Notes: generated by a model from the letters alone, not told the origin. Counted from the stretch's first letter, positions 46,760-56,956 are shown. The stretch: DNA of 64,000 nucleotides from an uncultured Methanobrevibacter sp. (GCF_937881195.1 NZ_CALGFC010000025.1:1-64000), one strand, 5' to 3'. Translations and numbers: made by a program.

Positions 46760-49018
46760 CTATTTTTCTTCCATCGCTGCTATTTTATTAGCAAATCCGC
46801 TTAATACTTCTTTTGACAAACCCTCAACGAATTTTATAGAGCCAGCTACTTCATGACCCCCACCATCTATCCCTGCTTCTGGTATTTTTTCTTGAAGTGC
46901 CCAGATAATTTCATTTAAGTTAAATCCAAATTTTTTATGTACTACTTCTGTTGCTCTAACAACTCCAAAATCAGGACCATAAGAAAGTGTTATTATTGGA
47001 GTATTTTCTCCAAGTTCTTTTACATACTTATCATGAACAAATCCACATGTTTTTCCTGGTGCTGGGAATGTAAATTTATGTGCATACTTTTCAACATCAA
47101 GAATATTAAAATGTATTCCATTAGCTAGTTTTTCTTCTTTAACATTTGGAAGTGTAGCTTTTAGCTGTGTAGCTATTCTACGATTATATTCTTTGTATAA
47201 TGCATTAACAAGTTTTTCATGTTTATCTATATTATCAACAGCTAAAATTGTATCCATAATTCCTCTACCATTCATAAACCTAAGATAATAAGCTTCAAAA
47301 TCAACACAAGCAGCTATTTTATCAAGATCTTCTCTGCTGTATCCTTTTTCTTTAGCTAATTTTATATATTTTTCTGCTTCTTCTGATTCAGCATGGTCAC
47401 CTAAAGCAGCTACTCCTGGAAGATGACTTACTAAATCTTTTATTTCTGGATTAATTATATTTGCTACTTCAACAGCTAATGCTCCTGCAGTAATTTGTGA
47501 ATCTCCTCCAACAAGATATGGGTTAACATGCACATCCACAAATTCATCTACTTCTACTTTACCTTCTATTACTTCTCCTGGGAAATGATGATCAATAACG
47601 ACAATTTCAATGTCATATATTTTTGCTTTCATTAGTGCAAGAACATCTTCTTCAGTAGAACCATTATCTAAAAGTACAATAAGTGGTAATTTTTGTCCGT
47701 GCCTTTCTAAATCTTCAAGTGCAAAAGATAAGTCTTTTATAACATCTTCAAGTTCGTAAAAAGGTGCTTTACTAGGCGATCTTCTGAAATAATGCCATTC
47801 TGCATCAGTACTAGGACTTATTTCTCTCAGTAATGGAACAATAGCTTTTTCCATTGCAACTCCAGCAGATATTCCATCAGCATCAGCATGATGTCTAAGT
47901 AAAATTGTTCTACCATCCATAATGCCTTTCCTTATTGTTTTTGCAGCTTTTCTCATTTTTGGATGTAATTTGTCTAAAATTGGGCTTTCAATTAATGTTG
48001 GAACATTTTCTGGTTCTGCTTTTTCATCTAATGCTTTTTCAATTAGTTCTCTTACTTTGTCTTCTTTTTCCCCTTCTAATTTTTCTATTATTTGAGACTC
48101 AATTTGTATTTTACCACTATGTTGATTTACTTCTCCAATTATTTCAACAATGTCTCCAGTTTCAATATGAGGATAAACCCTAACTCCTGCTTCGTCAAAG
48201 GCAGCAGCCCATGTAATAGCAGTTTCATCAGTAATAGTAAAAATGGTTGGCCCAGATGTTTGTTGTATTTGTATAATTTCTCCTTCTATTCTTACAACTT
48301 TACCAATATTCTTGTTTGTTAATAATCCTATTTGAGTTTTAGCTATGTTCTTTTTAACTTTTTCTATTTCTATATTTCCAATAATATTAGCTGGTCCCAT
48401 GTCAACTTCTCTTTTATGGGATTTGATTTCTGTAATTTTTACAAATATTTCGTCACCAACAGAGTAATTGGGATTTCCAGTTCTCATTAATCCCCAAACT
48501 TGATTATTTAAACTAACAAAAACACCATATTTTTCCACTCTTGTAATTTTTCCTTTATATATTAGGTCTACTTCTAAGTCTTCCATCTCACAAAGAGGGT
48601 CTAATACAAATACCTTAGTAGGCTGATTTTTAAGTTTTTCTTTTTGTTTCATTTTCTCTAATTTCTCTTTTTCTTTAAGTTCTCTTTCTTTTTCTATTTT
48701 TATTTTACATTCTTCACAATAATCAATATTATCTGGAAGTATTTTGTTACAAGATTTACAAACATTAATTTGACCAGTTCCTTCACAGGTTTCACATTCT
48801 TCGTTTATATCTACCATTCCTTTTCCTTTGCAAACTTCACATGGAATGTCTTCTTCTATTTCTAAATCAAATTTAGCTTTAGCATTATTAGTGACTCCTT
48901 TAAAATGGTTCTTAGTCTCAAAACTATCTTGAAATCCTGTTCCATCGCAGGAATCACATATTTTTTGATCGACTTTTGAAAATCCTGATCCTTTACAGTT
49001 AGGGCATTTTTTTTTCAT
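46760..49018 (-). CDS. Archaeal RecJ-like DHH phosphoesterase with DnaJ-type zinc finger
   Basis: The 752-residue protein starts with a DnaJ-type zinc-finger region: CPNCKGSG, CDSCDGTG, CEVCKGKG and CETCEGTG at residues 4-85. A rubredoxin-like CKSC...CEEC pair and a Lys-Glu coiled coil come next. After these are an S1 domain (about 145-210), an OB-fold (about 235-320), and a DHH domain with HHADADGISAG near 380 and VVIDHHFPG near 480. It ends in a DHHA1 domain with DGGGHEVAGS. This is the archaea-specific RecJ-like group (COG1107), likely a nuclease of replication or RNA processing. GAG-rich sequence and the ATG at 49018 fit a normal start. Confidence 0.92.
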   Translation of the reverse strand: MKKKCPNCKGSGFSKVDQKICDSCDGTGFQDSFETKNHFKGVTNNAKAKFDLEIEEDIPCEVCKGKGMVDINEECETCEGTGQINVCKSCNKILPDNIDYCEECKIKIEKERELKEKEKLEKMKQKEKLKNQPTKVFVLDPLCEMEDLEVDLIYKGKITRVEKYGVFVSLNNQVWGLMRTGNPNYSVGDEIFVKITEIKSHKREVDMGPANIIGNIEIEKVKKNIAKTQIGLLTNKNIGKVVRIEGEIIQIQQTSGPTIFTITDETAITWAAAFDEAGVRVYPHIETGDIVEIIGEVNQHSGKIQIESQIIEKLEGEKEDKVRELIEKALDEKAEPENVPTLIESPILDKLHPKMRKAAKTIRKGIMDGRTILLRHHADADGISAGVAMEKAIVPLLREISPSTDAEWHYFRRSPSKAPFYELEDVIKDLSFALEDLERHGQKLPLIVLLDNGSTEEDVLALMKAKIYDIEIVVIDHHFPGEVIEGKVEVDEFVDVHVNPYLVGGDSQITAGALAVEVANIINPEIKDLVSHLPGVAALGDHAESEEAEKYIKLAKEKGYSREDLDKIAACVDFEAYYLRFMNGRGIMDTILAVDNIDKHEKLVNALYKEYNRRIATQLKATLPNVKEEKLANGIHFNILDVEKYAHKFTFPAPGKTCGFVHDKYVKELGENTPIITLSYGPDFGVVRATEVVHKKFGFNLNEIIWALQEKIPEAGIDGGGHEVAGSIKFVEGLSKEVLSGFANKIAAMEEK

Positions 49019-49587
49019 TTTTTACCTCTATAATGATATTTAAGTGAATAATTTCACGGATTTTTGTAATATTCTTATTATCTTTGCAATCTCTTTATTA
49101 AAATAATCTATTTGTTAGAATAATTTAGTGTTAAATAATAGTTTATTATTAAAATAATGCTTGTATTATTAAACAATAATTATATTATTAAAATAATGCT
49201 TATATTATTAGAATAATATTTATATTATTAAATAATATTTAAATTAATAATTACTATTTTAATTTAATTAAATTATTTATTCTATTATTATATATTAAAA
49301 AATATATATTTATTATATTTAAAAAATATTTAGTATATTTTGAAAAATAATTTTATTTAAAAAATAATTATAAGTAGATTATAACTAGTATATTTAAAAT
49401 AATTATATTTAAAAAACAATTATATTATTAAAAAATTATAAGATAGAAACAATTTAATTATTAAAATATTCATCATATTTATTATATTTAATATATATTT
49501 TAAATTTTTGAATATTCAAATTATACAATATAAAATAAATAAAAAATAATGAGGATTATATTAATATAATTACATTTTTATATTTTT
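49019..49587. other. AT-rich spacer
   Basis: There is no gene. ATTATTAAAATAATGCTT is repeated at about 49148 and 49188 within a run of ATTATTA repeats. It should hold the promoter of the RecJ-like gene. Confidence 0.4.
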
Positions 49588-50094
49588 TCATTGATTAATT
49601 TCTCTAAATTTATCAGGATTATTTTTAACAAGGTTATTTCTTTGGTTCTGTATACTTATTCCTTGATCCATAAGCTTGTTAGCAGTAGTAACATAATTAT
49701 TTGCAGATACTTTATCTCCTTCTTTAAACTTTTGTATTGCTAATTGGAGATTAGAAGTCGCATTTTCTTTTAAATTTAATTCTTCTTCAATTAAACTAAG
49801 ATATTGTAAGTATAATGTATCATTTATCTCATTAGTATATTTATTAATTTCTAAGATTTTATTTTTAGCATCAAGAAAGTTATTACTGGATATTTGTATT
49901 TTATTTTCAGCTGAGTCGTATTTTTGTAAATTAAGATAGCTAACAGCTTCATTATAATTTGCATCTCCAATTTCAATGTTTTGATTTAAGCTTGGGACAA
50001 TATTATTTATATTATCCATAGGAGTTTTAATACAACCACTAACAGACACAGTAGCTAATAATACTATAATTACAATAATAATCTTTTTATTCAT
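49588..50094 (-). CDS. Putative lipoprotein
   Basis: The 168-residue protein starts MNKKIIIVIIVLLATVSVSGC, a signal peptide with a lipobox-like VSGC matching that of the lipoprotein at 10811. The mature part is helical, with heptad-like segments (YNEAVSYLNLQKYDSAENKIQIS, ATSNLQLAIQKFKEGDKVSANNY), TPR-like in character. The function is unknown. It is probably anchored outside the cytoplasmic membrane. Confidence 0.72.
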   Translation of the reverse strand: MNKKIIIVIIVLLATVSVSGCIKTPMDNINNIVPSLNQNIEIGDANYNEAVSYLNLQKYDSAENKIQISSNNFLDAKNKILEINKYTNEINDTLYLQYLSLIEEELNLKENATSNLQLAIQKFKEGDKVSANNYVTTANKLMDQGISIQNQRNNLVKNNPDKFREINQ

Positions 50095-50323
50095 TAATAT
50101 TTTTATGTGTATTATAAAATATAAATCTTATTAAATTAATCTGTTATTAGATTAAGATTATTATTATAATTTGTTTAATCAATTTTGAATGTTCAATATT
50201 TTTAATTAATATTTTTCTAAATAATTTTTTTATCTAGAAAGTATTATATTTTCCTATTTAAAATGTTTATTAATAAATTTGAATAGAAAATATTATTTAG
50301 TATAACTAAATAATATTCTAATC

Positions 50324-50701
50324 ATGACAATTAATGATACAAATAATTATGATAAAATAAAAGAATATGCTATTAAAAACCGTCAAGCTATAGAAAAACT
50401 TTTAGAAATTGATATTGTAAAAATTAAAGACAAATCAATTAGCTCAGAATTAAATAAATTTTGGGATGAATTTGAAGGTAAATATAATAAGATTAAATCT
50501 GGTAAAAAAGCCAATCAAATTTTCAATGTTTATGTCGATTTAAATGATGGTAGATCTGTAGTAATAACTGAAATGGATACTATAGAACCTTGGTTTGTTA
50601 AAATAGTTGGAGTTAACTGTGAAAATGGTGAAAACACTTTAGAAATATTAAACTCAAGAAATGAAGAACCAGAAATAGTTGTAGAGTTAATAGATTTATA
50701 A
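50324..50701 (+). CDS. Hypothetical cytoplasmic protein
   Basis: The 125-residue acidic protein has a helical N-terminal half (KIKEYAIKNRQAIEKLLEID) and a beta-rich C-terminal half (FNVYVDLNDGRSVVITEMDTIEPWFVKIVG). There is no signal peptide and no cysteine cluster. No Shine-Dalgarno precedes the ATG, so the transcript may be leaderless. I do not recognise the family. Confidence 0.6.
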   Translation: MTINDTNNYDKIKEYAIKNRQAIEKLLEIDIVKIKDKSISSELNKFWDEFEGKYNKIKSGKKANQIFNVYVDLNDGRSVVITEMDTIEPWFVKIVGVNCENGENTLEILNSRNEEPEIVVELIDL

Positions 50702-51222
50702 ATAAAATGATTACTATTTAAAAATTCACATTATTTTTATATATTACTCTTGTAATAATTCTTTAATATTAATTTTTATAATTTTAATAATAATTATGTT
50801 ATTGAGTTAATTATATTTTTATTTATAATTTAGGTTTATTTATAATTATAAATTAATTTATAAGTTAAATATTATTTTTAATTTATAATATTAGTATTTG
50901 AATTTTAATTGTGAATATTAAATTCTAATATTATTTAATATATTAATATTTAAATTCTAATATTATATTATTAATATAAATATAATTTAATAATCTTTGA
51001 AATTCTTCATTTTTACTTTTTTAAAATATTTTTTACTTTTATTTGAACCTAATTTCAAATAGAAAAATTTATAAATAAATCACGAATATAATATTAATTA
51101 ACATCGATATTTAGTATTATATTTTCTTAAAATAGAATTTATATTTCTTTTAAAAAAATTTCAATATTAAAAAATTATTAATATTAAAAAATATTCCTTT
51201 TAAAAATAAAAATGGTGATAAA
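50702..51222. other. AT-rich spacer
   Basis: No gene is visible. Repeats of AATTCTAATATTATTTAATATTA occur in short pieces near 50920-50970. A promoter for the small gene at 51223 is expected near 51070-51150. Confidence 0.4.
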
Positions 51223-51387
51223 ATGATAGAAGTTGAAGAGAAATTAGGAAAAAATCATGCACGTTATGTTGAAAGAAATGAAAAAACCGTTGCAAAACAT
51301 TTAGAGTTTAGACAAAAAAATTCTCTTAAAAAAATAAATGTTAAAGCTAGTAAAAATATGCAAGCTTTAAAAAGAGAAAATATGTAA
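51223..51387 (+). CDS. Small basic protein, 54 residues
   Basis: ATG 51223 follows GGTGATAAA, the same ribosome binding site and spacing as the rubrerythrin and desulfoferrodoxin genes nearby. The product, MIEVEEKLGKNHARYVERNE and on to KRENM, is highly charged, helical and basic toward the C-terminus. It has no Cys, signal peptide or membrane helix. The codon use looks like the neighbours. The family is not recognised. Its place 557 bp before rubrerythrin hints at a stress-related role, but this is only inference. Confidence 0.65.
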   Translation: MIEVEEKLGKNHARYVERNEKTVAKHLEFRQKNSLKKINVKASKNMQALKRENM

Positions 51388-51944
51388 TAAATCTATTTTT
51401 GTATCAATTACTAATTTAATTATCAATTCAATTTAATTCAATTATTTAATTTAATTGTCAATTTAATTTTTAATTTAATTTTATTATTAAGTCAATTTTA
51501 TTAAATTTCATTTGTATTATTATTTATATATTTTATATTTCATTTTTTTTATCATTCTTGATTTTATGTCTTAATTAAGAAATATATTTTTTTATCTTAT
51601 ATTTTTTTTATTTTATAATAATTTGAAATCTAACTTAAAATATAATTTAAAATATAATTTAAAATATTTCTTTTATTGTTTTCATTATTCTTTTAATTAT
51701 TTTGTATTTTATATTAGATAATTTACATTGTTATTTAAATAATTTATATTATTATATCAAATTATTTTATAATTTTATTATTATCGAATAAAAAGTAATA
51801 TTTAATAAGGTGTTCTAACATATCTAATATTGCATAATAAAATAGATATTTAAAGAATAATCAATTTAGTTATTTTCGATTAGATATATACTAAATTGTT
51901 TTTGTCTTTATTTGAGTAAACTACATGAAATCAAAGGTGATATG
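51388..51944. other. AT-rich spacer upstream of rubrerythrin
   Basis: No gene is seen. TTTAATTCAATTATT-type repeats fill 51415-51500. The rubrerythrin promoter probably lies near 51875-51895 (GATTAGATATATAC). Confidence 0.4.
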
Positions 51945-52517
51945 ATGTCAAAAACTCTTGAAAATTTAACAAAAGCATTCATTGGAGAAAGTCAAGCTAG
52001 GAATAGATATACTTTTTATGCAAAACAGGCTGTGAAAGATGGATATGAACAAATAGCAGATATATTTTTACAAACAGCTGAAAATGAAAGAGAACATGCT
52101 AAATGGCTTTTTAGATTAATCAACGAAATAAAAAAAGACGATGAAGATATCATGGTAGATGCTGAAGCTCCTACTATTTTAGGTGATACCGTAGCTAATC
52201 TTAAAGCAGCTATTGCAGGGGAAAATTTTGAAAATAGTGAAATGTATCCTGAATTTGCAAAAATTGCTGAAGATGAAGGTTTTGACGAAATAGCTAAAAG
52301 ATTAACAGCTATTGGCGAAGCTGAAGTGCATCATGAGAAAAGATATAGGATGTTACTTAAGATTGTTGAAGATGGAACTGCTCATAAAAAAGAAGAACCT
52401 GTTCAGTGGATGTGTCGTAAATGTGGACGTACAGAAATTGGTACAGAACCTCCTGAAAAATGTCCTGCATGTGATCACCCAACTAAATACTTTGAAATAG
52501 TATGTGATGAATATTAA
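51945..52517 (+). CDS. rbr: Rubrerythrin
   Basis: The 190-residue protein is a non-haem diiron peroxidase that reduces H2O2 in anaerobes. The N-terminal ferritin-like domain has the iron ligands in SQARNRYTFYA, ENEREHAKW, ENFENSEMYPEFA and EAEVHHEKRY. The C-terminal rubredoxin domain has CRKCG and CPACD. I set the start at the second of two adjacent ATGs because GGTGAT then lies 3 nt away, as in the neighbours. Desulfoferrodoxin follows 196 bp downstream on the same strand. Confidence 0.95.
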   Translation: MSKTLENLTKAFIGESQARNRYTFYAKQAVKDGYEQIADIFLQTAENEREHAKWLFRLINEIKKDDEDIMVDAEAPTILGDTVANLKAAIAGENFENSEMYPEFAKIAEDEGFDEIAKRLTAIGEAEVHHEKRYRMLLKIVEDGTAHKKEEPVQWMCRKCGRTEIGTEPPEKCPACDHPTKYFEIVCDEY

Positions 52518-52713
52518 TAATAATGAATATTAATTATATTTATAAATACTTATTCAAATTACTAATATAAATTCAAATAATATTTATTTCATTTTTAATC
52601 ATTATAATTTTGTTATTTGATAAGATTATTTGGTAATAAATTAATAATATAGTGATATTTTTATAATATCACTTATTTTAAGTTTATAGTTTATTAAGAA
52701 TACAGGTGATAAA

Positions 52714-53094
52714 ATGACAAAGCTTAATGAAATATACAGATGTAATGTCTGTGGAAATATGGTTGAAATAGTTAATGAGGGCGTTGGACAATTAGTCTGC
52801 TGTGGAGAAGATATGGAACTATTAGAGGAAAGACAACTTGATGTTGGTCCTGAAAAACATGTTCCTATTATTGAAAAAGACGGCGATAATATTGTTGTAA
52901 AAGTAGGGGAAGTTCCTCATCCAATGATTGAAGAACATCATATATGTTTCGTTGAATTATTCGTTGGAGATAAAATCTATCGCAAATTTTTAAATGCTGG
53001 AGATGAACCAAAAGCTATTTTTGAAGTTTGTGCAGATATTGATGATTTAAGAGCCCGTGAATATTGTAATGTTCATGGATTATGGAATTCTTAA
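52714..53094 (+). CDS. dfx: Desulfoferrodoxin (superoxide reductase)
   Basis: The 126-residue protein reduces superoxide to H2O2, which rubrerythrin can then remove. The N-terminal desulforedoxin-like centre I has CNVCG and a CC pair at residues 10-30. Centre II has four His and one Cys: KHVPIIE, PHPM, EEHHICF and YCNVHGLW. GGTGATAAA precedes the ATG. Both centres are complete, so this is a two-iron class protein. Confidence 0.95.
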   Translation: MTKLNEIYRCNVCGNMVEIVNEGVGQLVCCGEDMELLEERQLDVGPEKHVPIIEKDGDNIVVKVGEVPHPMIEEHHICFVELFVGDKIYRKFLNAGDEPKAIFEVCADIDDLRAREYCNVHGLWNS

Positions 53095-53736
53095 TCCATA
53101 AAACTTTTATTTATTAATTTTTAAATTAATTATTACAATTTATTTTTCTTATTTTTATTATTTTATAAAATATATTTATTAATTTAATTTTTTAATTTTC
53201 CTATTCATGACTTTTTTCCATTAAACTATTTTATTTCTTTCAAAATTTTTATCTTATTATTCTCATTATTTCTATTATTTTTACTATTATTATTCCTATT
53301 ATTTCTATTATCACTCTTATTATTTCTATTATTATTCTTATTATTATTTCTATTATTAGTTCTATTATTATTCCTACTAGCATTGTTATTATTATCTAAT
53401 ATGATGTAAAATTATTTAATAAGGCCAAATATTTAATATTGTATCTTTTTATCCATTTTTTGAAGATTTTAATTTATTAAAAAATTTTAAAAAAGTTTAA
53501 CTATTATTATCTTTATTTTTTGTTTTTCTTTTATGATTATGATACATTTATTTTAAATCTAATAGTTAAATATTATAATATAATATTAATAAAAAGAAAA
53601 AGGTTATAAACAATATATTTAAAATATTATTATAAAATGATACTATTATTATAAACTTGATTTTTAGAAATAATTTATTTTTATAAATATAATTGATTTA
53701 AAACATGATATATTAATAACTTGTTAGGTGTATTTG
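53095..53736. other. Spacer with pyrimidine-rich microsatellite
   Basis: There is no gene. A TTATTTCTATTATT-type low-complexity tract runs from about 53255 to 53400, similar to the one at 15890-15955. The connectase promoter should lie near 53670-53715. Confidence 0.5.
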
Positions 53737-54657
53737 ATGAGTCTAATCATTGCTTATGTTGGGAAAAAAGGATGTGTAATGGCAAGTGATAAAAGAAGAA
53801 TTGCTTATTTTGGTGAAAAAGATACTCGTGAAAAGTTAGAGGAAGAAATTTATTCAGGGGTTATTGAAAATGATAAAGAACTAAAAGAAAGATCTGATGA
53901 ACTTAATATAACTCTAAAAATTTCCGATGATGCTAATAAAATACGCTATATAGAAAGTGTTATTGTAGGGGAAGTAAGTTCTAGAACAACTTTTGAAACT
54001 CGACGTAAACGTATATATGGAACTACTAATGGTTATCAAATTATTGAAATGTTAGGTTCTGAAATAACTCATTCTGAGAATGGAGAAAGTGCAATAATAT
54101 TATTTGGTAATAAGGTATCTAAATCTATAGCTAATGATTTGATTAGCAAAAAATGGAAATCAACATTTAGCTTGAAATATATGGGAGAGATATTTGAAAA
54201 TATATTAGGAGAAGTGGCTTCTAAAACTCCTTCTGTAGGTAAAAAATATGATGTTATGATTGTTCATCCTGAATTTGATGATGAAGATCCTCAAAAATAT
54301 TTAGATGGAGTTATTCAAAGAGATGTTCAATTATTAGGTAAATGGCGAGAAAAATTAAAAAGTGATCTGCTTGAACAAAATGAAACAATTCAATTAGCTA
54401 ATAAGATTATAAATGAGGGAAATATTGGAGTTATTTCAGTAACTGATGGCCCTATAATACAAGTAACCTTAAATGAGAATGTTCAAGCATATGATACTAA
54501 CTGGAAACAACTTGCAAAGCCTGGTGAAGATGTTGTAATGATTTCTAATCAAGAAGATATTGAACTAGGTGATAAGGTTGTTATTGAAAATGAAGTACTT
54601 TGTATTGAAAGAAACAAAAATAGTTTAAAATGTGATATAATACTTTGTAATCTTTAA
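53737..54657 (+). CDS. Connectase (DUF2121, proteasome-beta-like protein ligase) with N-terminal Ser
   Basis: This 306-residue protein belongs to the methanogen DUF2121 family, whose Methanocaldococcus member was shown to be connectase, a transpeptidase acting on the methyltransferase subunit MtrA. Counting from the residue after Met, the start reads Ser1-LIIAYVGKKGCVMASD17. Asp17 sits exactly where proteasome beta subunits have their catalytic Asp, so the ATG at 53737 and removal of Met are needed to expose the nucleophile. An in-frame GTG at 53728 would bury it. AGGTG lies 7 nt upstream. The nucleophile is Ser rather than Thr. An alpha-beta Ntn fold runs to about residue 190, followed by a C-terminal beta domain. 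Confidence 0.82.
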   Translation: MSLIIAYVGKKGCVMASDKRRIAYFGEKDTREKLEEEIYSGVIENDKELKERSDELNITLKISDDANKIRYIESVIVGEVSSRTTFETRRKRIYGTTNGYQIIEMLGSEITHSENGESAIILFGNKVSKSIANDLISKKWKSTFSLKYMGEIFENILGEVASKTPSVGKKYDVMIVHPEFDDEDPQKYLDGVIQRDVQLLGKWREKLKSDLLEQNETIQLANKIINEGNIGVISVTDGPIIQVTLNENVQAYDTNWKQLAKPGEDVVMISNQEDIELGDKVVIENEVLCIERNKNSLKCDIILCNL

Positions 54658-55041
54658 ACTATTTATTTTATTTATTTCTAATTTTTTTTATTATATTTTT
54701 TATTATATTTTTTATTATATTTTTTATTAGGATTATAGTCCTTTCAGGGGGGATTAAATCTCCCGTATTTCACCATAATTTATTTTTATGTTTTCATTTT
54801 TATTCAATATATTAATTTTAGTATTATAATGCACATAGCTAATTTTTAAATAGTTATTTTTATAATGTATAATTTTTATCATATATTTGATAATAATATT
54901 AAATTATTATCGTAATATTTATAGTTATGAAGAATATATATTATAATAATTATATTTGCATTTTTTAATAAATTATTATCATTTAATTAAAATAGAATGG
55001 ATTTTATATATAAAATTTTTATTATAGGATATTGGTGGAAT
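54658..55041. other. Spacer with two G-rich hairpins
   Basis: After T-rich repeats, AGGATTATAGTCCT (54729-54742) forms an imperfect palindrome. GGGGGATTAAATCTCCC (54748-54764) forms a 7-bp stem with one G-U and a 3-nt loop. They stand out in this AT-rich DNA and may be a terminator or part of a small RNA. The rest holds the promoter of the next gene. Confidence 0.45.
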
Positions 55042-55902
55042 ATGAAAATAACATTTTTAGGGACTGGAGGAGGTCGTTTTGCAACTATCACTCAGAAAAG
55101 AATGACTGGAGGTTTTCGAATTGATGATATCAATGGTAAAAACATCCATGTTGATCCAGGTCCTGGGGCTTTGGTTAGATCATTTCAATTTGGAATGTCT
55201 CCTGCTAAATTAGATGGTATTTTTATATCACATGCTCACACAGACCATTATACTGATGCAGAAGTACTTATCGAGGCAATGACTAGAGGAATGACCAAAC
55301 AGAAAGGAATTGTAATGGGTAGTCGCAGTGTATTTGAAGGTTTTAAACAATGGGGGCCATCAATATCAAATTATCATACTGGCAAATCTGAAAAACTAAT
55401 TTTAGGCCCTAATAAATCGAAAAATTTTTGGAATTTGAAGATAAAAGGTACTAAGACAATTCATGGAGATCCAACATGTGTAGGTTTTCAAATCCAATCA
55501 GAAGATTTTAATATATCTTATACATCAGATACTAAGTATTTTGAAAAACTACATAAATACCATAAAAATGCAGATATATTGATAGCTAGTGTCATTCGGC
55601 CAGGTAATCAATCTATAAAAGGACATATGTGCACAAAAAATTTTAAAGATTTAGTAAATGAAATTAATCCAAAGTTAGCTGTTATGACTCACTTTGGTTT
55701 TAAAATGTTAAATGAAAATCCAAAAAAAGAAGCAGAATTTATAACTAATGAAACTGGTGTTAAAACTTTAGCTGCCTTTGATGGCCTAGTATTAAATTTT
55801 GAAGAAAAAAATTTAAATAATTTTAAAATAGAGGAAGCTAAGGATAGATGTAAAGCTCCTAAGAATGATGATAATGATATTTCTTTAGATTTTTTCAAGT
55901 AG
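55042..55902 (+). CDS. Metallo-beta-lactamase fold hydrolase
   Basis: The 286-residue protein starts MKITFLGTGGGRFA and has the metal-binding SHAHTDH near residue 77, a later His in KTIHGDP, Asp in YTSDTKYF, and the C-terminal MTHFGF. This set resembles the YycJ/RNase Z-like branch of MBL proteins that act on phosphodiesters. The substrate is unknown. I use the ATG at 55042 because GGTGG lies 4 nt upstream; an ATG at 54997 would add 15 poorly conserved residues. Confidence 0.82.
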   Translation: MKITFLGTGGGRFATITQKRMTGGFRIDDINGKNIHVDPGPGALVRSFQFGMSPAKLDGIFISHAHTDHYTDAEVLIEAMTRGMTKQKGIVMGSRSVFEGFKQWGPSISNYHTGKSEKLILGPNKSKNFWNLKIKGTKTIHGDPTCVGFQIQSEDFNISYTSDTKYFEKLHKYHKNADILIASVIRPGNQSIKGHMCTKNFKDLVNEINPKLAVMTHFGFKMLNENPKKEAEFITNETGVKTLAAFDGLVLNFEEKNLNNFKIEEAKDRCKAPKNDDNDISLDFFK

Positions 55903-56002
55903 TTTATTTATTATTATTTAAAATTTATAAAAATAGAATTTTATACATAATTATTGGTTTTATATTACTCAAAATCAGCAATGTTTATATATTATTAAAA
56001 AC

Positions 56003-56022
56003 ATAATTGATATATCAATTAT
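56003..56022. promoter_or_regulatory. Perfect 20-bp palindrome behind a TATA box
   Basis: ATAATTGATATATCAATTAT lies 12 bp after a TATA-like TTTATATA (55984-55991). It would overlap a plus-strand transcription start. The next gene, marR, is 360 bp away. Confidence 0.5.
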
Positions 56023-56381
56023 TTATATGTCAACTATAATATAAATATTTTTTTGAAAAGAACCCTAATATTTTGAATTTTAAATTGCAGTATATCACTA
56101 ATTTTTTGTTTACTTTATTAGTCTCTCTTTTTATCTATTTTAAAGTGGTTTTTTTATTTTATATTAATTATTATTACTATTATTTTGATATTATTTTTTA
56201 AAAATAATATATAATTTATTTTATTAATAAATAATATATAATTTATTTTATTAATAAATAATATAATATTATTTGTTTCATAATAAATATCTGGACATAA
56301 ATATATTTTAAATAGAAATATATTTATATTTAATATTTTTTCTTATAAATAATTGTTATAATAAGTCTAGGGGATGTTTAA
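56023..56381. other. AT-rich stretch before marR with a 27-bp tandem repeat
   Basis: A 27-bp unit AATAATATATAATTTATTTT plus ATTAATA repeats at 56203-56229 and 56230-56256, with a partial third copy. No gene is visible. A second promoter for marR may lie near 56300-56340. Confidence 0.5.
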
Positions 56382-56816
56382 TTGATAAATAATCATCTTA
56401 AAGATGAATCATCTATTTTATGGTTAATTCTTAAAGTAAATTATATAATTAGAAGAGATGTACATATTAAACTAAGTGAACATAATTTATTATGGGAACA
56501 ATATGTAACTTTAAGTAGAATTTACAAATTTGAGGGTTTAAATCAAAAAAAATTAGCTGATGAATCTCTTAGAAATGTGGCAGCTATTACAAGAACATTA
56601 AATGTTCTTGAACGGAAAGATTTGGTTAAAAGAGAAAAATCTTCAAAAGATAAAAGAGAATTTTTAATTTATTTAACTGAAAAAGGTCATAAATTGTATA
56701 AAGAGACTGAAGAAATATATCTAATGAATACTAATAAATTTAGCAGTATTTTTTCTAAGGAAGAGCTTGATGAATTAAGAAAATTGTTAAATCGATTTAT
56801 TTTAGAATTCTTTTAG
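56382..56816 (+). CDS. MarR family transcriptional regulator
   Basis: The 144-residue protein has the MarR layout, with the helix-turn-helix GLNQKKLADESLRNVAAITRTLNVLERKDLVKRE at about residues 45-80 and the wing SSKDKREFLIYLT. The start is TTG at 56382 with AGGGGATG upstream, spacing about 5 nt. It precedes the MFS-CBS gene by 140 bp on the same strand and probably regulates it. Confidence 0.88.
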   Translation: MINNHLKDESSILWLILKVNYIIRRDVHIKLSEHNLLWEQYVTLSRIYKFEGLNQKKLADESLRNVAAITRTLNVLERKDLVKREKSSKDKREFLIYLTEKGHKLYKETEEIYLMNTNKFSSIFSKEELDELRKLLNRFILEFF

Positions 56817-56956
56817 AATAATTTTAGATTTATCTTTAACTGATTTAATTATCGTTTAATAAATTCATTATCTCATATATTTTTTAATATTTATTCATAG
56901 TGGAAATTATTTATTTATTATATTTTTCAAAAAGATTGTAATAGGAGGACAAAAAA

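Noticed and set aside
47935..48322. Plus-strand frames opposite the RecJ-like gene
   Set aside because: They are antisense shadows of a well-conserved multidomain gene, with no ribosome binding site.
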